Notes: generated by a model from the sequence alone, not told the origin. Positions 52,200 to 61,223 are shown, counted from the first letter of the stretch. The stretch is DNA of 64,000 nt from Gastranaerophilus sp944325835 (GCA_963931575.1 OZ007029.1:1798001-1862000); one strand, 5' to 3'. A program made the numbers and translations.

Positions 52200-52215
52200 A
52201 TTGAGATATCTCAAT
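52200..52215. promoter_or_regulatory. Perfect 16-base palindrome between XRE and 74-aa gene
   Basis: ATTGAGATATCTCAAT is a perfect palindrome, 20 bases before the 52235 ATG. It is a likely operator for the XRE protein at 51935. Confidence 0.6.
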
Positions 52216-52234
52216 AAAACTAGAAGGGGGTAAA

Positions 52235-52459
52235 ATGGAAGACAAAATTGCGTTTATTAGAGGGGCGTTAAAAGAGATCGAGAGTTCTATTATGATTTTG
52301 CGGGATGCAGTATCTAATGATAATAACGATATTACATTTGAAAAAGTCGAAGATATGCTTGATATTTTACTTAATAAAATGGCAAACGATAGAATTATTC
52401 TTGATGAATTTATTGATGAATTTTCTACTAGATATTTAAAAAATGAGGTTATTACATAG
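52235..52459 (+). CDS. Hypothetical acidic helical protein, 74 aa
   Basis: Unrecognised; acidic and helical, with AIKEIESS-type start (GALKEIESSIMILRD) and VEDMLDILLNKM. The pattern IExxxxIL, ND, F, VE/IE, LDI(L/I)L, K resembles the 74-aa protein at 2269, so both may belong to one small family. AAGGGGG lies six bases before the ATG. Divergent from an XRE gene, hence probably regulated. Confidence 0.65.
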   Translation: MEDKIAFIRGALKEIESSIMILRDAVSNDNNDITFEKVEDMLDILLNKMANDRIILDEFIDEFSTRYLKNEVIT

Positions 52460-52504
52460 AGGGTAATTGTGCTGAAATAGTCTGATGTATGTGTGTTACG
52501 ACAT

Positions 52505-52567
52505 CTATGCGTTTTACCATAACCGGACGCATAGAAGAGGGCGGCTCAAACATTTGAGCCGCCCTTT
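52505..52567. terminator. Two hairpins ending the 52235 and gyrA transcripts
   Basis: CTATGCG/CGCATAG (52505-52534) is followed by GGGCGGCTCAAA/TTTGAGCCGCCC (52539-52566) with a T run, near the end of gyrA on the other strand. The second is a strong bidirectional terminator. Confidence 0.88.
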
Positions 52568-52582
52568 TACTTTGATATATCA

Positions 52583-55123
52583 CTAGTTTTCAGTTGAGTC
52601 AAGCAGACTGCCCTGTTCCACGGTGGTGTCTGCGGCGGAATCAGTTCCCTGATATTCCTCCTCTTCATCCGGGTTTAGAATTTTGTTGACAGAACATACC
52701 ATATCGTTATCAACAAGGTTTATTGCCTTGACGCCAGTTGCAGGTCTGCCCTGACGTGAAATTGAGCCGGCGTTAATTCTTGTTACGATTCCGTTTGCCG
52801 TTACCATCATAATATCGTCAGTGTCTTTGACAATCGTCAATGCGACAAGTCTTGATGCGCTTGATTTGAATTTCGTTGCAATCAAGCCTATTCCGCCGCG
52901 GTTTTGGGTTCTGAATTCCGAAATCTTCGTGCGTTTGCCAAAGCCGTCAGAGGTTACAACCAGTAAATCCGCGTCGTAATCTTTCGGTACAATGTCGCAG
53001 CCGATAATTTCGTCACCTGTGCGCAGCTTCATGGATGTTACGCCTCTTGCGCTTCGGCCAAGCGGTCTTAAGTCCTCAATCGGGAAGCGGATTGCCATAC
53101 CGCAGGAGGTGCCGATTAAGATTTCATCTTTGCCGGTTGCAAGTTTTACCCAGCAGAGTTCGTCGCCGTCTTCCAAACCTATTGCGATAATACCGTTTCT
53201 TCTGATGTTGGCAAAGTTATCCAGTTCAATTCGTTTAATATAACCTTTTTTCGTCAGCATGATTAAATTCAGGTCATGTGAGAATGTGCTGACAGGAACG
53301 ACTGCCGTAATTCTTTCGCCTTGTTCAATCGGCAGCACGTTTACGATTGGCAAGCCTTTTGATTGGCGTCCGCCTTCAGGGAAGTCGTAAACATTCAGGC
53401 TATAAACCGTACCTTTAGAAGAGAAGAACAGAACTTTATCGTGCATCATTGCGGTGAAGAAGTGTTGAATATCATCGTCTTCTTTGGTTTTAATTCCTGA
53501 TTTGCCACGGGTTGCACGGTTTTGACGCTCAAATGTGTCGAGTGAAATTCTCTTTAAGTAGCCTTGATGTGTGATGAATACTGCCATTGGCGTATTCGGC
53601 GTCAAATCTTCAATAGTTACTTCGCCTTGTTCAGGGAGAATTTGTGTTTTTCTGTCATCGCCGTATTTTGCTTTATCTTCGGTTAACTCTTCTTTGATAA
53701 TATCAAGAACTTTTTGACGGCTTGCAAGAATTGATTCGTATTCTTCGATTTTCTTTAAGAGTTCATCATATTCAGCTTTAACTTTGTCTTGTTCCAATCC
53801 GGTTAATCTTCTCAATTGCATTTCAAGAATTGCGTTTGATTGGTCGACGTCAAGCCCGAAGCGCGCCATTAAGCCGTTTCTTGCATCGTCAGTGGTTTTG
53901 GAACTCTTAATTAATTCAATAACTTCATCAATTGAGCCTAAAGCAATGAGTAAGCCGGCTAAGATATGTGCGCGGACTTTGGCTTTTTTGAGGAAGAAAA
54001 TAGTTCTTCTTGTAACGATTTCGACTCTGTGTTCAACGAATTCTTCCAGAACCTGTTTTAAGTTCAGGAGTCTTGGCTGTTTGCCGCACAGAACAACCGT
54101 GTTAACGCCGAAAGTTGTGGAAAGCTGTGTGAATTTGAATAAATTATTTTTAACAACATCCGGTTTAGCGTCACGTTTAAGTTCAATAACGATACGCATA
54201 CCTTCACGGTCGGATTCGTCGCGGATGTCTGAGATGCCGTTGATTCTTTGTTCTTTAACAAGGTCAGCAATTTTTTCGATTAACATAGCTTTGTTGACCT
54301 GATAAGGGATTTCAGTAACAACGATAGCGGTTCTTGCCTGACGGCCGCCGCCGCCTGCAATTTCTTCAAACCCTGCAACTGCTTGCATTTTGATTGAGCC
54401 GCGGCCGGTTTCATAAGCCTGTTTGATATCCGCAAGTCCGATAATCGTTGCAGCAGTAGGGAAATCAGGGCCTTTGATATATTCCATTAATTCAGAAATT
54501 GTGATTTGCGGGTTATCAATTAGCGCGATAGTTCCGTCAACGACTTCGCAGAGGTTGTGAGGCGGAATATTTGTTGCCATACCAACCGCGATACCGGAAA
54601 CGCCGTTTAATAAAAGCATTGGAAGGCGGACAGGCAGAACGGAAGGTTCTTGCAGCGAGCCGTCAAAGTTTGGTTCAAATTCAACTGTTTCGCAGTCGAT
54701 ATCAGCGAGCATAGAAGGGGTAATTTTGTTCATACGCGCTTCTGTATAACGCATTGCAGCTGCACCGTCACCGTCAACAGAGCCGAAGTTCCCGTGACCG
54801 TCAACAGTGAGGTAACGGGTTGAAAAGTCTTGAGCCATACGAACCAGTGCTTCATAAACCGCGCTGTCGCCGTGCGGGTGGTATTTACCGAGAACCTCAC
54901 CGACGATACGTGCGCATTTTTTGAACGGTTTATCAGGAGTCATTCCGAGTTCATTCATCGCGTAGAGAATACGTCTGTGAACAGGTTTCAACCCGTCGCG
55001 TACATCCGGAAGCGCACGCCCTACAATTACGCTCATCGCATAGTCAATGTATGAACGTTTCATTTCTTCTCTAATATTAACCGGAACGATTTTGCCATCG
55101 TCGAATATATTTTGCTGACTCAA
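52583..55123 (-). CDS. gyrA: DNA gyrase subunit A
   Basis: Breaks and rejoins DNA for supercoiling. The N-terminal domain has RALPDVRDGLKPVHRRILYAM, the quinolone-region segment YHPHGDSAVYEALVRMAQ (Ser retained, Glu where E. coli has Asp87) and AAMRYTEARM with the active-site Tyr. The C-terminal domain of six blades has a degenerate GyrA box (RQNRATRGKSG). The acidic tail (DEEEEYQGTD) is usual. 846 residues is full length. gyrB is not in the window. Confidence 0.95.
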   Translation of the reverse strand: MSQQNIFDDGKIVPVNIREEMKRSYIDYAMSVIVGRALPDVRDGLKPVHRRILYAMNELGMTPDKPFKKCARIVGEVLGKYHPHGDSAVYEALVRMAQDFSTRYLTVDGHGNFGSVDGDGAAAMRYTEARMNKITPSMLADIDCETVEFEPNFDGSLQEPSVLPVRLPMLLLNGVSGIAVGMATNIPPHNLCEVVDGTIALIDNPQITISELMEYIKGPDFPTAATIIGLADIKQAYETGRGSIKMQAVAGFEEIAGGGGRQARTAIVVTEIPYQVNKAMLIEKIADLVKEQRINGISDIRDESDREGMRIVIELKRDAKPDVVKNNLFKFTQLSTTFGVNTVVLCGKQPRLLNLKQVLEEFVEHRVEIVTRRTIFFLKKAKVRAHILAGLLIALGSIDEVIELIKSSKTTDDARNGLMARFGLDVDQSNAILEMQLRRLTGLEQDKVKAEYDELLKKIEEYESILASRQKVLDIIKEELTEDKAKYGDDRKTQILPEQGEVTIEDLTPNTPMAVFITHQGYLKRISLDTFERQNRATRGKSGIKTKEDDDIQHFFTAMMHDKVLFFSSKGTVYSLNVYDFPEGGRQSKGLPIVNVLPIEQGERITAVVPVSTFSHDLNLIMLTKKGYIKRIELDNFANIRRNGIIAIGLEDGDELCWVKLATGKDEILIGTSCGMAIRFPIEDLRPLGRSARGVTSMKLRTGDEIIGCDIVPKDYDADLLVVTSDGFGKRTKISEFRTQNRGGIGLIATKFKSSASRLVALTIVKDTDDIMMVTANGIVTRINAGSISRQGRPATGVKAINLVDNDMVCSVNKILNPDEEEEYQGTDSAADTTVEQGSLLDSTEN

Positions 55124-55226
55124 AATTCTCTCCTTTTCCCCTAATCTATCTTAATTATGCCTATATTATAGCACAAAAGATTTAATTGTGCACATATTGA
55201 AGAAAATTTAAGAAGAATTTGGAGAA

Positions 55227-55247
55227 GGCGCGGGCGCAGCCCGCGCC
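55227..55247 (-). terminator. GC-rich hairpin after pilin copy 5
   Basis: GGCGCGGGC and GCCCGCGCC pair perfectly with a GCA loop, 16 bases beyond the pilin stop. No T run follows on the minus strand, so termination is uncertain. Confidence 0.5.
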
Positions 55248-55262
55248 GCCAGAAAGGATAGA

Positions 55263-56213
55263 TTATCGTTTAACACAGCGAATTGGTCTTGTTTCAGTTC
55301 TTAGACCGTGAGTTCTATCGCCGGCTTCAATGCCAATAATATAAGCAAAGTTTTTGTCAATGACCGAAGAAGACCAATAGCGACCAGTGCTAATGTTTAA
55401 TAGATTTTTGTTCGCAAAAAGAGCCGCAAGCTCATCACGGTTTGGCAGCCTGTATTCTTTATCCTGCTGTGTACAGAGCGCGGACGCATCGGGTTGTGAT
55501 GCCCTTCCGGCGTCATACAGATGCGGTAACGGCATTACAACAGATGAGTCAGTAGAATACAAAATCGTGATAAACCCCATATCTTTACCGATAGAATTAG
55601 GGCCTTTGGTTCCGTTCAAATCGTAAATTAAATTCGCACAAATTTTAGGTTGTATCATACTGGTGCCTGAGGTGTCAAAATCAGAAATACATTTCGGATT
55701 GTAGTAAACAATGATACTTTCTCCATTACCGGTTTCAAAAGCAGCAGCTTTAGTGTCCAGCTGATCGTGTTTAAGATGCCAGCTGGTAGTTGCATCAATT
55801 TTATCAGTAGACACCATATCAGAATTAAGCTCGGACATTTTAGTCGGTGTGGAAATAACAGTGGCTTTAAGAGTAGTGAATTTGGATGCAATGCCGCAAT
55901 CTTCAAGGTGTTCGCTGTCACAGATATTGTTAATTTTAAGAACTTTAGCCAGCCCTGCAGTTACGAAGGTTTCGGCGGCGGTGTCGACGGCGTCACCTGC
56001 CCCCGAGGAACTTTCCTCGGTCAAGGTTCCATATCCGTTGAGGGAAGGCATGAGAGCGATAGCCTGCGACATCCTTGCATAAAGAGCTTTTCTTTGTGTG
56101 TTCCAGGTTCGCTCGTTAATGTTACCTGTAAGCGACGGCAAAGTGATAGCCGCAACGACACCAATAATAGTGAGAGATAATAATATCTCTGCCATAGTAA
56201 AAGCATGGTTCAT
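55263..56213 (-). CDS. Type IV pilin-like protein with DUF1566-like C-terminus (copy 5)
   Basis: This copy has the shortest leader, only MNHA before FTMAEILLSLTIIG, which may be too short for a normal prepilin peptidase substrate or shows that leader length is free. The shared N-terminal region is followed by its own C-terminus with DLNGTKGPNSIGKD, YRLPNRDELAALF, RYWSSS and a final PIRCVKR. AGAAAGGATAG precedes the ATG. Divergent from the XRE gene at 56279. Confidence 0.85.
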   Translation of the reverse strand: MNHAFTMAEILLSLTIIGVVAAITLPSLTGNINERTWNTQRKALYARMSQAIALMPSLNGYGTLTEESSSGAGDAVDTAAETFVTAGLAKVLKINNICDSEHLEDCGIASKFTTLKATVISTPTKMSELNSDMVSTDKIDATTSWHLKHDQLDTKAAAFETGNGESIIVYYNPKCISDFDTSGTSMIQPKICANLIYDLNGTKGPNSIGKDMGFITILYSTDSSVVMPLPHLYDAGRASQPDASALCTQQDKEYRLPNRDELAALFANKNLLNISTGRYWSSSVIDKNFAYIIGIEAGDRTHGLRTETRPIRCVKR

Positions 56214-56232
56214 AATTCTATCCTTTCTGTTC

Positions 56233-56256
56233 TATACATAGACCACAACATGTATA
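56233..56256. promoter_or_regulatory. Inverted repeat between pilin copy 5 and its XRE gene
   Basis: TATACAT at 56233-56239 and ATGTATA at 56250-56256 are perfect inverted arms 10 bases apart. A related half site CTATGTATGCAACATG overlaps the XRE start codon at 56279. Likely operator. Confidence 0.6.
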
Positions 56257-56278
56257 TTTTAACACTAAAATTCTATGT

Positions 56279-56554
56279 ATGCAACATGTTAATTTGAAAG
56301 ATGCGGAAATAATTTTTAAAACTCTGGCAGAAATTCTTAGAGAGGAGCGCGAGAAACAGGGTAAATCACAGCGTCTTCTGGCGGATGAATTTGCGCTCCA
56401 GCATTCGATGATAAGTCGTCTGGAAAAGGGGTTAAATGAGCCAAGGTTTATATCATTGTGGTCGCTAGCTGAGGCTTTGGGTATGAAACTATCGGATTTG
56501 ATAAAACTTGTTGAGGATAGATTGCCCGCAGGATTTTCACTTTTAGATCTATAA
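56279..56554 (+). CDS. XRE-family regulator paired with pilin copy 5
   Basis: 91 residues, HTH in about 20-75 (REEREKQGKSQRLLADEFAL through LGMKLSDLIKLV), tail EDRLPAGFSL as in the 18456 protein. The ATG has no Shine-Dalgarno and lies within operator-like sequence, so the mRNA may be leaderless. It is divergent from the pilin gene. Confidence 0.85.
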   Translation: MQHVNLKDAEIIFKTLAEILREEREKQGKSQRLLADEFALQHSMISRLEKGLNEPRFISLWSLAEALGMKLSDLIKLVEDRLPAGFSLLDL

Positions 56555-56555
56555 T

Positions 56556-57224
56556 TTAATGTTTAGCGTGGTGCTTTTTAAGCTTTATAGGTTCTAAAAT
56601 TTCTTTGTGTAAATCTGTTCCGCCGGTTTTAATTAAGCCGTATTTGTCTGCGTATCTCTCAACATGTTCGCGTTTGTGGAATTTAATTATCCCTCTCAGC
56701 CGTCCGTAAGGATAGTAAACTTCAACACCGTCAAGTCCTAGTTTTTTCATCTTGCCGAAAAGCCGGTCAAGACTTAATGCCCAGTAACATGCAGGGTGTG
56801 CAAGAACTGCAATGCCGCCGGCTTCGTGGATTGCCGCAATTAATTTTTTAAGATTTCTTGTCGGAAGCAGGCGGATTAAATTGCGATTGGTTTCGTAGCG
56901 GTGTTTTGCAAGAAATGGTTTAATCGCTGCGTGGTTGTGGTCTATTCCGTATGCAAGAAGGTGGCAGAAAACATACCCGCACCAGACATCAAATTCTACA
57001 GCCGGAATAAGAATATCAGACTTGATTCCGGTTTCAATATAGCCGCTCATGGTATTATGATCCGAAATGGCAATATATTTGTATCCCTTGTCCTGTGCCT
57101 GTTTTACAATGTCTTTGAAATCGGCTGCTCCGTCTGAGTGGTTAGTGTGTATATGTAAATTTATAAGATTATGTTCGTACTCTTCTTCCGTGAACGAGGA
57201 AATTAGTTCCCTGTAGTTTACCAT
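56556..57224 (-). CDS. PHP-domain metal-dependent phosphoesterase
   Basis: Metal-binding PHP motifs in order: LHIHTNHSDG near residue 23-32, ISDHNTMSGY near 53-62, EFD near 78, LAHPACYW near 141-148 and TGGTDLHKE near 206-214. 222 residues. Possible roles include 5'-3' exonuclease (RNase AM-like) or histidinol phosphatase-like activity. No neighbour suggests a pathway. Confidence 0.83.
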   Translation of the reverse strand: MVNYRELISSFTEEEYEHNLINLHIHTNHSDGAADFKDIVKQAQDKGYKYIAISDHNTMSGYIETGIKSDILIPAVEFDVWCGYVFCHLLAYGIDHNHAAIKPFLAKHRYETNRNLIRLLPTRNLKKLIAAIHEAGGIAVLAHPACYWALSLDRLFGKMKKLGLDGVEVYYPYGRLRGIIKFHKREHVERYADKYGLIKTGGTDLHKEILEPIKLKKHHAKH

Positions 57225-57289
57225 TTTCTTTTTTCCTGATTTGTTATAAAATAATTATAGTATAAACATAAGCAAATGTAAGGGCGGTT

Positions 57290-58264
57290 ATGAAAAACAG
57301 CAATAATTTTGTTAATATTTTTTTTAAAAGTTTGCAGATTTATGTTTTTAATATTCATAAATTCCTTTTATATATGGCATTTCCGGTGCTGGGGCAGCTT
57401 CTGGGGATTGTATTAATTTTTATTCCGGCTTTATATTTAAAAGATGTTCTGCCGGAATTAGCTGCAAAATATGCTGTGTTTGCGGAGCCTTCCAAGCAAT
57501 TGGCGCTGGTGCTTTTGACTATTTTGCCGGGGCTGGTGCTTTTGATTTCTGCGTTCTGGAAATACCTTGTCGCGTATGCTGCGCTTAATTCTATGACGCA
57601 CAGCGCGTTTACGTCCGGTAAAATTTATGATTTTCCGGCGCACAACGGGGTTGTTAATAAAAATATCTGGTCTTATATTTTGCTGTGGCTTATAATTTCT
57701 ATTCTCGGGCTTGCGGCGTTTAATCCGTTTTTAATCATTCCGGGGATGATTTTCTTTATATTTTTCATTCTTGTTTTTCAGGTGTTTACGTTTGAAAGCG
57801 AGGCGGGCGTTATAAATTGTTTTACTAAAAGTTTCAGACTGGTAAAGGGTGCTTTTTTTAAAACGCTGGCTCTGGCTGTAATAATGCTTGTTATTGCTTG
57901 GGGCGCGGGCGAGCTGCTCACCTTCGGGCTTGGTAAGATAATTGACGCAAAAAATTTTCTTCCTAATATTGCGTGGATGTTCGTGGCGACTGATTATGTG
58001 AATGCGATTAATGCGAATTTGCCAATGCAGATACAAATTACACCGGAACTGATTTCACGTATGCTTTTTGGAAGCTTGATTAGTTTTGTGGTTTTTGGCT
58101 TTACACTTCCTCTGAGAAGTATCTGTTGGACCTTATGGTATAAAAAGCTGCTCGGGAAAACCGCATCCAAAACATCGGGCAAGAAGAAGGGTTCAAAAGG
58201 TAAAAAACAGCTTGATCCGGAAATTTTGCGTCGGGCTAAGCTAAAGGATGATGAGGAAGTCTAG
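57290..58264 (+). CDS. Polytopic membrane protein of unknown function
   Basis: 324 residues with about six hydrophobic segments: near residues 25-50, 75-95, 125-160, 190-215 and 255-280. The layout resembles glycerophosphodiester phosphodiesterase membrane-domain/YciC-type proteins. A Lys-rich tail (SGKKKGSKGKKQ) follows the last helix. The stop overlaps the start of the 58264 gene by one base (TAGTG), implying coupling. Confidence 0.7.
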   Translation: MKNSNNFVNIFFKSLQIYVFNIHKFLLYMAFPVLGQLLGIVLIFIPALYLKDVLPELAAKYAVFAEPSKQLALVLLTILPGLVLLISAFWKYLVAYAALNSMTHSAFTSGKIYDFPAHNGVVNKNIWSYILLWLIISILGLAAFNPFLIIPGMIFFIFFILVFQVFTFESEAGVINCFTKSFRLVKGAFFKTLALAVIMLVIAWGAGELLTFGLGKIIDAKNFLPNIAWMFVATDYVNAINANLPMQIQITPELISRMLFGSLISFVVFGFTLPLRSICWTLWYKKLLGKTASKTSGKKKGSKGKKQLDPEILRRAKLKDDEEV

Positions 58265-58479
58265 TGTTTAGATGCAAGAATTGTAAAACCGTTGACAGAT
58301 TTGAACTGATGTTTGCGCCCGATTATCAGGGGAGCAAAACTTTTCAAATGGCTTATAATAAAAAGGGCGAAATTGAAATCACTGTTGACGGCTACAAGTT
58401 TGTGCCGGATTTAGCGTTTATGAACGGGTTTGCGGTTTGTAAATACTGCGGCTCGATTTATAAATGGGAATACCAGTAG
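58264..58479 (+). CDS. Small zinc-ribbon-like protein
   Basis: 71 residues with CKNCKTVDRF at the start and CKYCGSIYKW near the end, a two-knuckle layout that could bind one zinc. It starts with GTG overlapping the upstream stop. No known family. It precedes rph by 44 bases. Confidence 0.65.
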   Translation: MFRCKNCKTVDRFELMFAPDYQGSKTFQMAYNKKGEIEITVDGYKFVPDLAFMNGFAVCKYCGSIYKWEYQ

Positions 58480-58522
58480 CGCATAGTTAATGTTAATGAG
58501 TTAATAAGGATTTATGTGAAAA

Positions 58523-59212
58523 ATGAGAAACCGAAAAAATGACGAATTAAGAGAGATAAAGTTTACGAAAGATTTTACAAAAAACGCCTTAGGTTCAGTT
58601 CTGGTAGAATTTGGCGATACAAAGGTTATCACAACCGCGTCGGTTGAGGAAGGGAAACCGAAATGGATGTCAAAAGAGGACAATCGCGGCTGGGTAACGG
58701 CAGAATATTCGCTTCTACCGTCCTCTACAAGTACGCGCTGCCAGAGGGAGCGTACAAAAATTTCCGGCAGAACACAGGAAATCCAGCGGCTTATCGGCAG
58801 AAGCCTGAGAGCGTGTGTGGATTTGGAGAAAATTCCTGACCTTACTATAACAATTGATGCGGACGTAATTCAGGCAGACGGCGGAACCCGTACTGCAAGT
58901 ATTTGCGGTGGATTTCTTGCTTTAAAAATTGCAGTTGAAAAACTTCTTGCGCAGGGCAAGCTTACACAAAATCCGATAATCGAGCCAATCGGTGCGATTT
59001 CTGCCGGAATCGTTGACGGCGAAGTAAGGCTTGATCTTGAATACGAAGAAGATTGCCGCGCGCAGGTTGATGCAAACATCGTGCTTACCCAAAGCGGCAA
59101 AATAATTGAATTCCAAACCACCGCAGAGGGCGAGCCATACGAAGAAAGCCAGATGGGCGAGATTTTTAAGATTGCTAAAAAAGGAATTATGGAAATTATC
59201 CAAAAATATTAA
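58523..59212 (+). CDS. rph: Ribonuclease PH
   Basis: Phosphorolytic 3'-5' exoribonuclease that trims tRNA 3' ends. MRNRKNDELREIKFTKDFTK, GSVLVEFGDTKVITTASVEE, RGWVTAEYSLLPSST, RISGRTQEIQRLIGRSLRAC-type segment and DADVIQADGGTRTASICGGF are the family motifs. 229 residues is close to the usual 240. It is part of a run of same-strand genes from 57290. Confidence 0.94.
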   Translation: MRNRKNDELREIKFTKDFTKNALGSVLVEFGDTKVITTASVEEGKPKWMSKEDNRGWVTAEYSLLPSSTSTRCQRERTKISGRTQEIQRLIGRSLRACVDLEKIPDLTITIDADVIQADGGTRTASICGGFLALKIAVEKLLAQGKLTQNPIIEPIGAISAGIVDGEVRLDLEYEEDCRAQVDANIVLTQSGKIIEFQTTAEGEPYEESQMGEIFKIAKKGIMEIIQKY

Positions 59213-59222
59213 GGACCAAATT

Positions 59223-59579
59223 ATGAGAATTTTTGTATTATTTTTAGTGCTTCTGCTCTCTTTTAACGTGGCGTTTGCAAGAAATCCGTTTAAAAAATCC
59301 GCTCCGCCGGTTTTGACAACGCCTGCGCAATCGCAAATCCCGATAGATGAGGAGTTTCAGACGGAATTTGTCGGGTATGATGAAAAAGAGGCCAAAGCCT
59401 TTGAGAAAGAACAAAAAGCGCTTCAAAAGCTGGAGAAAAAACGCAAAAAACTTGAAGCGAAAAAGATTAAACTGGAGCAAAAAAGGGCTAAAAGTATTGA
59501 AAATTGTGAACGTTCGCAGGAGTATATAGAACAATTGAAAACTACTGATGACGTTCAAAATGTTGAAGAAAATCTTTAA
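59223..59579 (+). CDS. Small secreted or periplasmic coiled-coil protein
   Basis: 118 residues. A clear signal peptide (MRIFVLFLVLLLSFNVAFA, cleavage after AFA) is followed by a Pro-rich linker and a Lys/Glu-rich coiled coil (KEQKALQKLEKKRKKLEAKK). AAGGA lies seven bases before the ATG at 59223; the longer reading from 59106 overlaps rph. Function unknown. Confidence 0.7.
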   Translation: MRIFVLFLVLLLSFNVAFARNPFKKSAPPVLTTPAQSQIPIDEEFQTEFVGYDEKEAKAFEKEQKALQKLEKKRKKLEAKKIKLEQKRAKSIENCERSQEYIEQLKTTDDVQNVEENL

Positions 59580-59594
59580 ATCTGGTAATATATA

Positions 59595-61223
59595 ATGGCA
59601 ATGCAATCAACAACTCAAACTTTAACCGGTGCGCAAATCGTCACCGCAACATTAAAAAATCTTGGAGTAGATACTATTTTCGGCTACCCCGGAGGAATTG
59701 TACTTAAAGTTTATGACGAACTTTTTACGGATTCTGATATCAAACACATCCTCTGCCGGCATGAACAGGCCTGTGTTCACGCGGCAGAAGGTTATTCCCG
59801 TTCGTTTGGCGGTCAAAAACCCGGTGTGGTTCTTGTAACCTCAGGCCCCGGTGCGACAAATATCGTGACAGGGCTTGCAAACGCTTATCTTGACGGGTAT
59901 CCGCTTGTGGTTTTAACGGGGCAGGTTTCAAAAGAGCTTATCGGCAAAGATGCGTTTCAGGAGGTCAATATTGTCGATATCGCACGTCCTTGTACAAAAG
60001 AAGCTTATCAGGTAACAGATGTCCGTGATTTGGAAAAGACACTTGTTGAAGCTTTTCATACAGCGCTTTCAGGTAAAAAAGGACCGGTTGTCATTGACCT
60101 TGCGAAAAATATTTTTACAGAAACAACAGAATTTGACGGAATGAAACTGCCGCTGTTTGAAGTTCGTTCTGATTTGGATAAAATTCCGAGGGTTTTATCG
60201 CTCTTGAATGATGCGCAACGACCGGTGATTGTTGCAGGCGGCGGGGTTTTGCACTCAAACGCTTCGCACGAGCTGGCCTCTCTTGCCTGCGGTTTGAGTA
60301 TTCCGGTGGTGTCAACGATGATGGGGCTTGGAGCTTTTCCGCAAAGTAGTCCGCTTTATTTTGGTATGATAGGGCTTTTTGGTTCTTATAGTGCAAATCA
60401 GATTTTGCGCAAAAGTGATTTGATAATTTCGCTCGGTGCGCGGTTTAACGACCGCATAAGCTGCTGTTTCCCGAACGGTGAACTGGAGCGGAATTTAATC
60501 CAGATTGATATAAATGATTATGAAATTTTCCGCATTTTTAATGCCCGAATGGGTGTGAAAGGCGATATTAAAGAAATTTTGGACGGATTATTGTCAAAAG
60601 TTTCAAAAGATTTCACTGATTGGGCGCAGGAAGCTCAGGTTTTGAAGGCGCGCAATAAACTTCCGGCGAAAAAATCCGAAAAACTACACTCTTATCAGGT
60701 TATTGACGCGCTTTACGATTACACGAAAAATAAAAGTTTAACGGTTGCGACAGAAGTAGGCCAGCACCAGCTCTGGTGCGCGAAAGGCTACAAGTTTAAT
60801 CGTCCGGGGCAGTTTATAACCTCCGGCGGGCTGGGTACAATGGGATTCGGGTTCCCTGCCGCAATCGGCGCAAGTATCGCGCAACAGCGTGCACCGGTAA
60901 TTTGCGTGACAGGCGACGGAAGTTTACAAATGAATATTCAGGAGCTTGCAACCTGCGCTCAATACGGTCTGCCTGTGAAAATTCTTGTTTTAAATAACGG
61001 TTATCTCGGTATGGTTCGCCAGCTGCAGGAAAAAATGTGTGAAAAACGTTACGCTCAGACCCGAATTCAAAATCCTGATTTTGTCGGTCTGGCAAAGGCG
61101 TACGGGATTGATGCCCTGCGCGTTGAAAAAATAGAAGAAATTCCTGCTGCACTTGAAAAATGTTTTGCGTCAAACGCCCCGTTCTTGATTGATTTTATAA
61201 TCGAACCCATGGAAGTTGTGTAA
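59595..61223 (+). CDS. ilvB: Acetolactate synthase large subunit (biosynthetic type)
   Basis: ThDP-dependent enzyme for the first common step of branched-chain amino-acid synthesis. TIFGYPGGIVLKVYDEL and CRHEQACVHAAEGYSR (catalytic Glu) are at the start, SGPGATNIVTGLANAYLD near 77-94, and the ThDP motif GDGSLQMNIQELATCAQYGLPVKILVLNN near 440-468. 542 residues is normal. The regulatory subunit ilvN is not next to it, nor are ilvC or ilvD. Confidence 0.92.
   Translation: MAMQSTTQTLTGAQIVTATLKNLGVDTIFGYPGGIVLKVYDELFTDSDIKHILCRHEQACVHAAEGYSRSFGGQKPGVVLVTSGPGATNIVTGLANAYLDGYPLVVLTGQVSKELIGKDAFQEVNIVDIARPCTKEAYQVTDVRDLEKTLVEAFHTALSGKKGPVVIDLAKNIFTETTEFDGMKLPLFEVRSDLDKIPRVLSLLNDAQRPVIVAGGGVLHSNASHELASLACGLSIPVVSTMMGLGAFPQSSPLYFGMIGLFGSYSANQILRKSDLIISLGARFNDRISCCFPNGELERNLIQIDINDYEIFRIFNARMGVKGDIKEILDGLLSKVSKDFTDWAQEAQVLKARNKLPAKKSEKLHSYQVIDALYDYTKNKSLTVATEVGQHQLWCAKGYKFNRPGQFITSGGLGTMGFGFPAAIGASIAQQRAPVICVTGDGSLQMNIQELATCAQYGLPVKILVLNNGYLGMVRQLQEKMCEKRYAQTRIQNPDFVGLAKAYGIDALRVEKIEEIPAALEKCFASNAPFLIDFIIEPMEVV

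Noticed and set aside
6994..56213. Diversity-generating retroelement acting on the lectin-like pilin ends
   Set aside because: No reverse transcriptase, accessory gene or template/variable repeat pair with adenine-biased changes is visible in the window.
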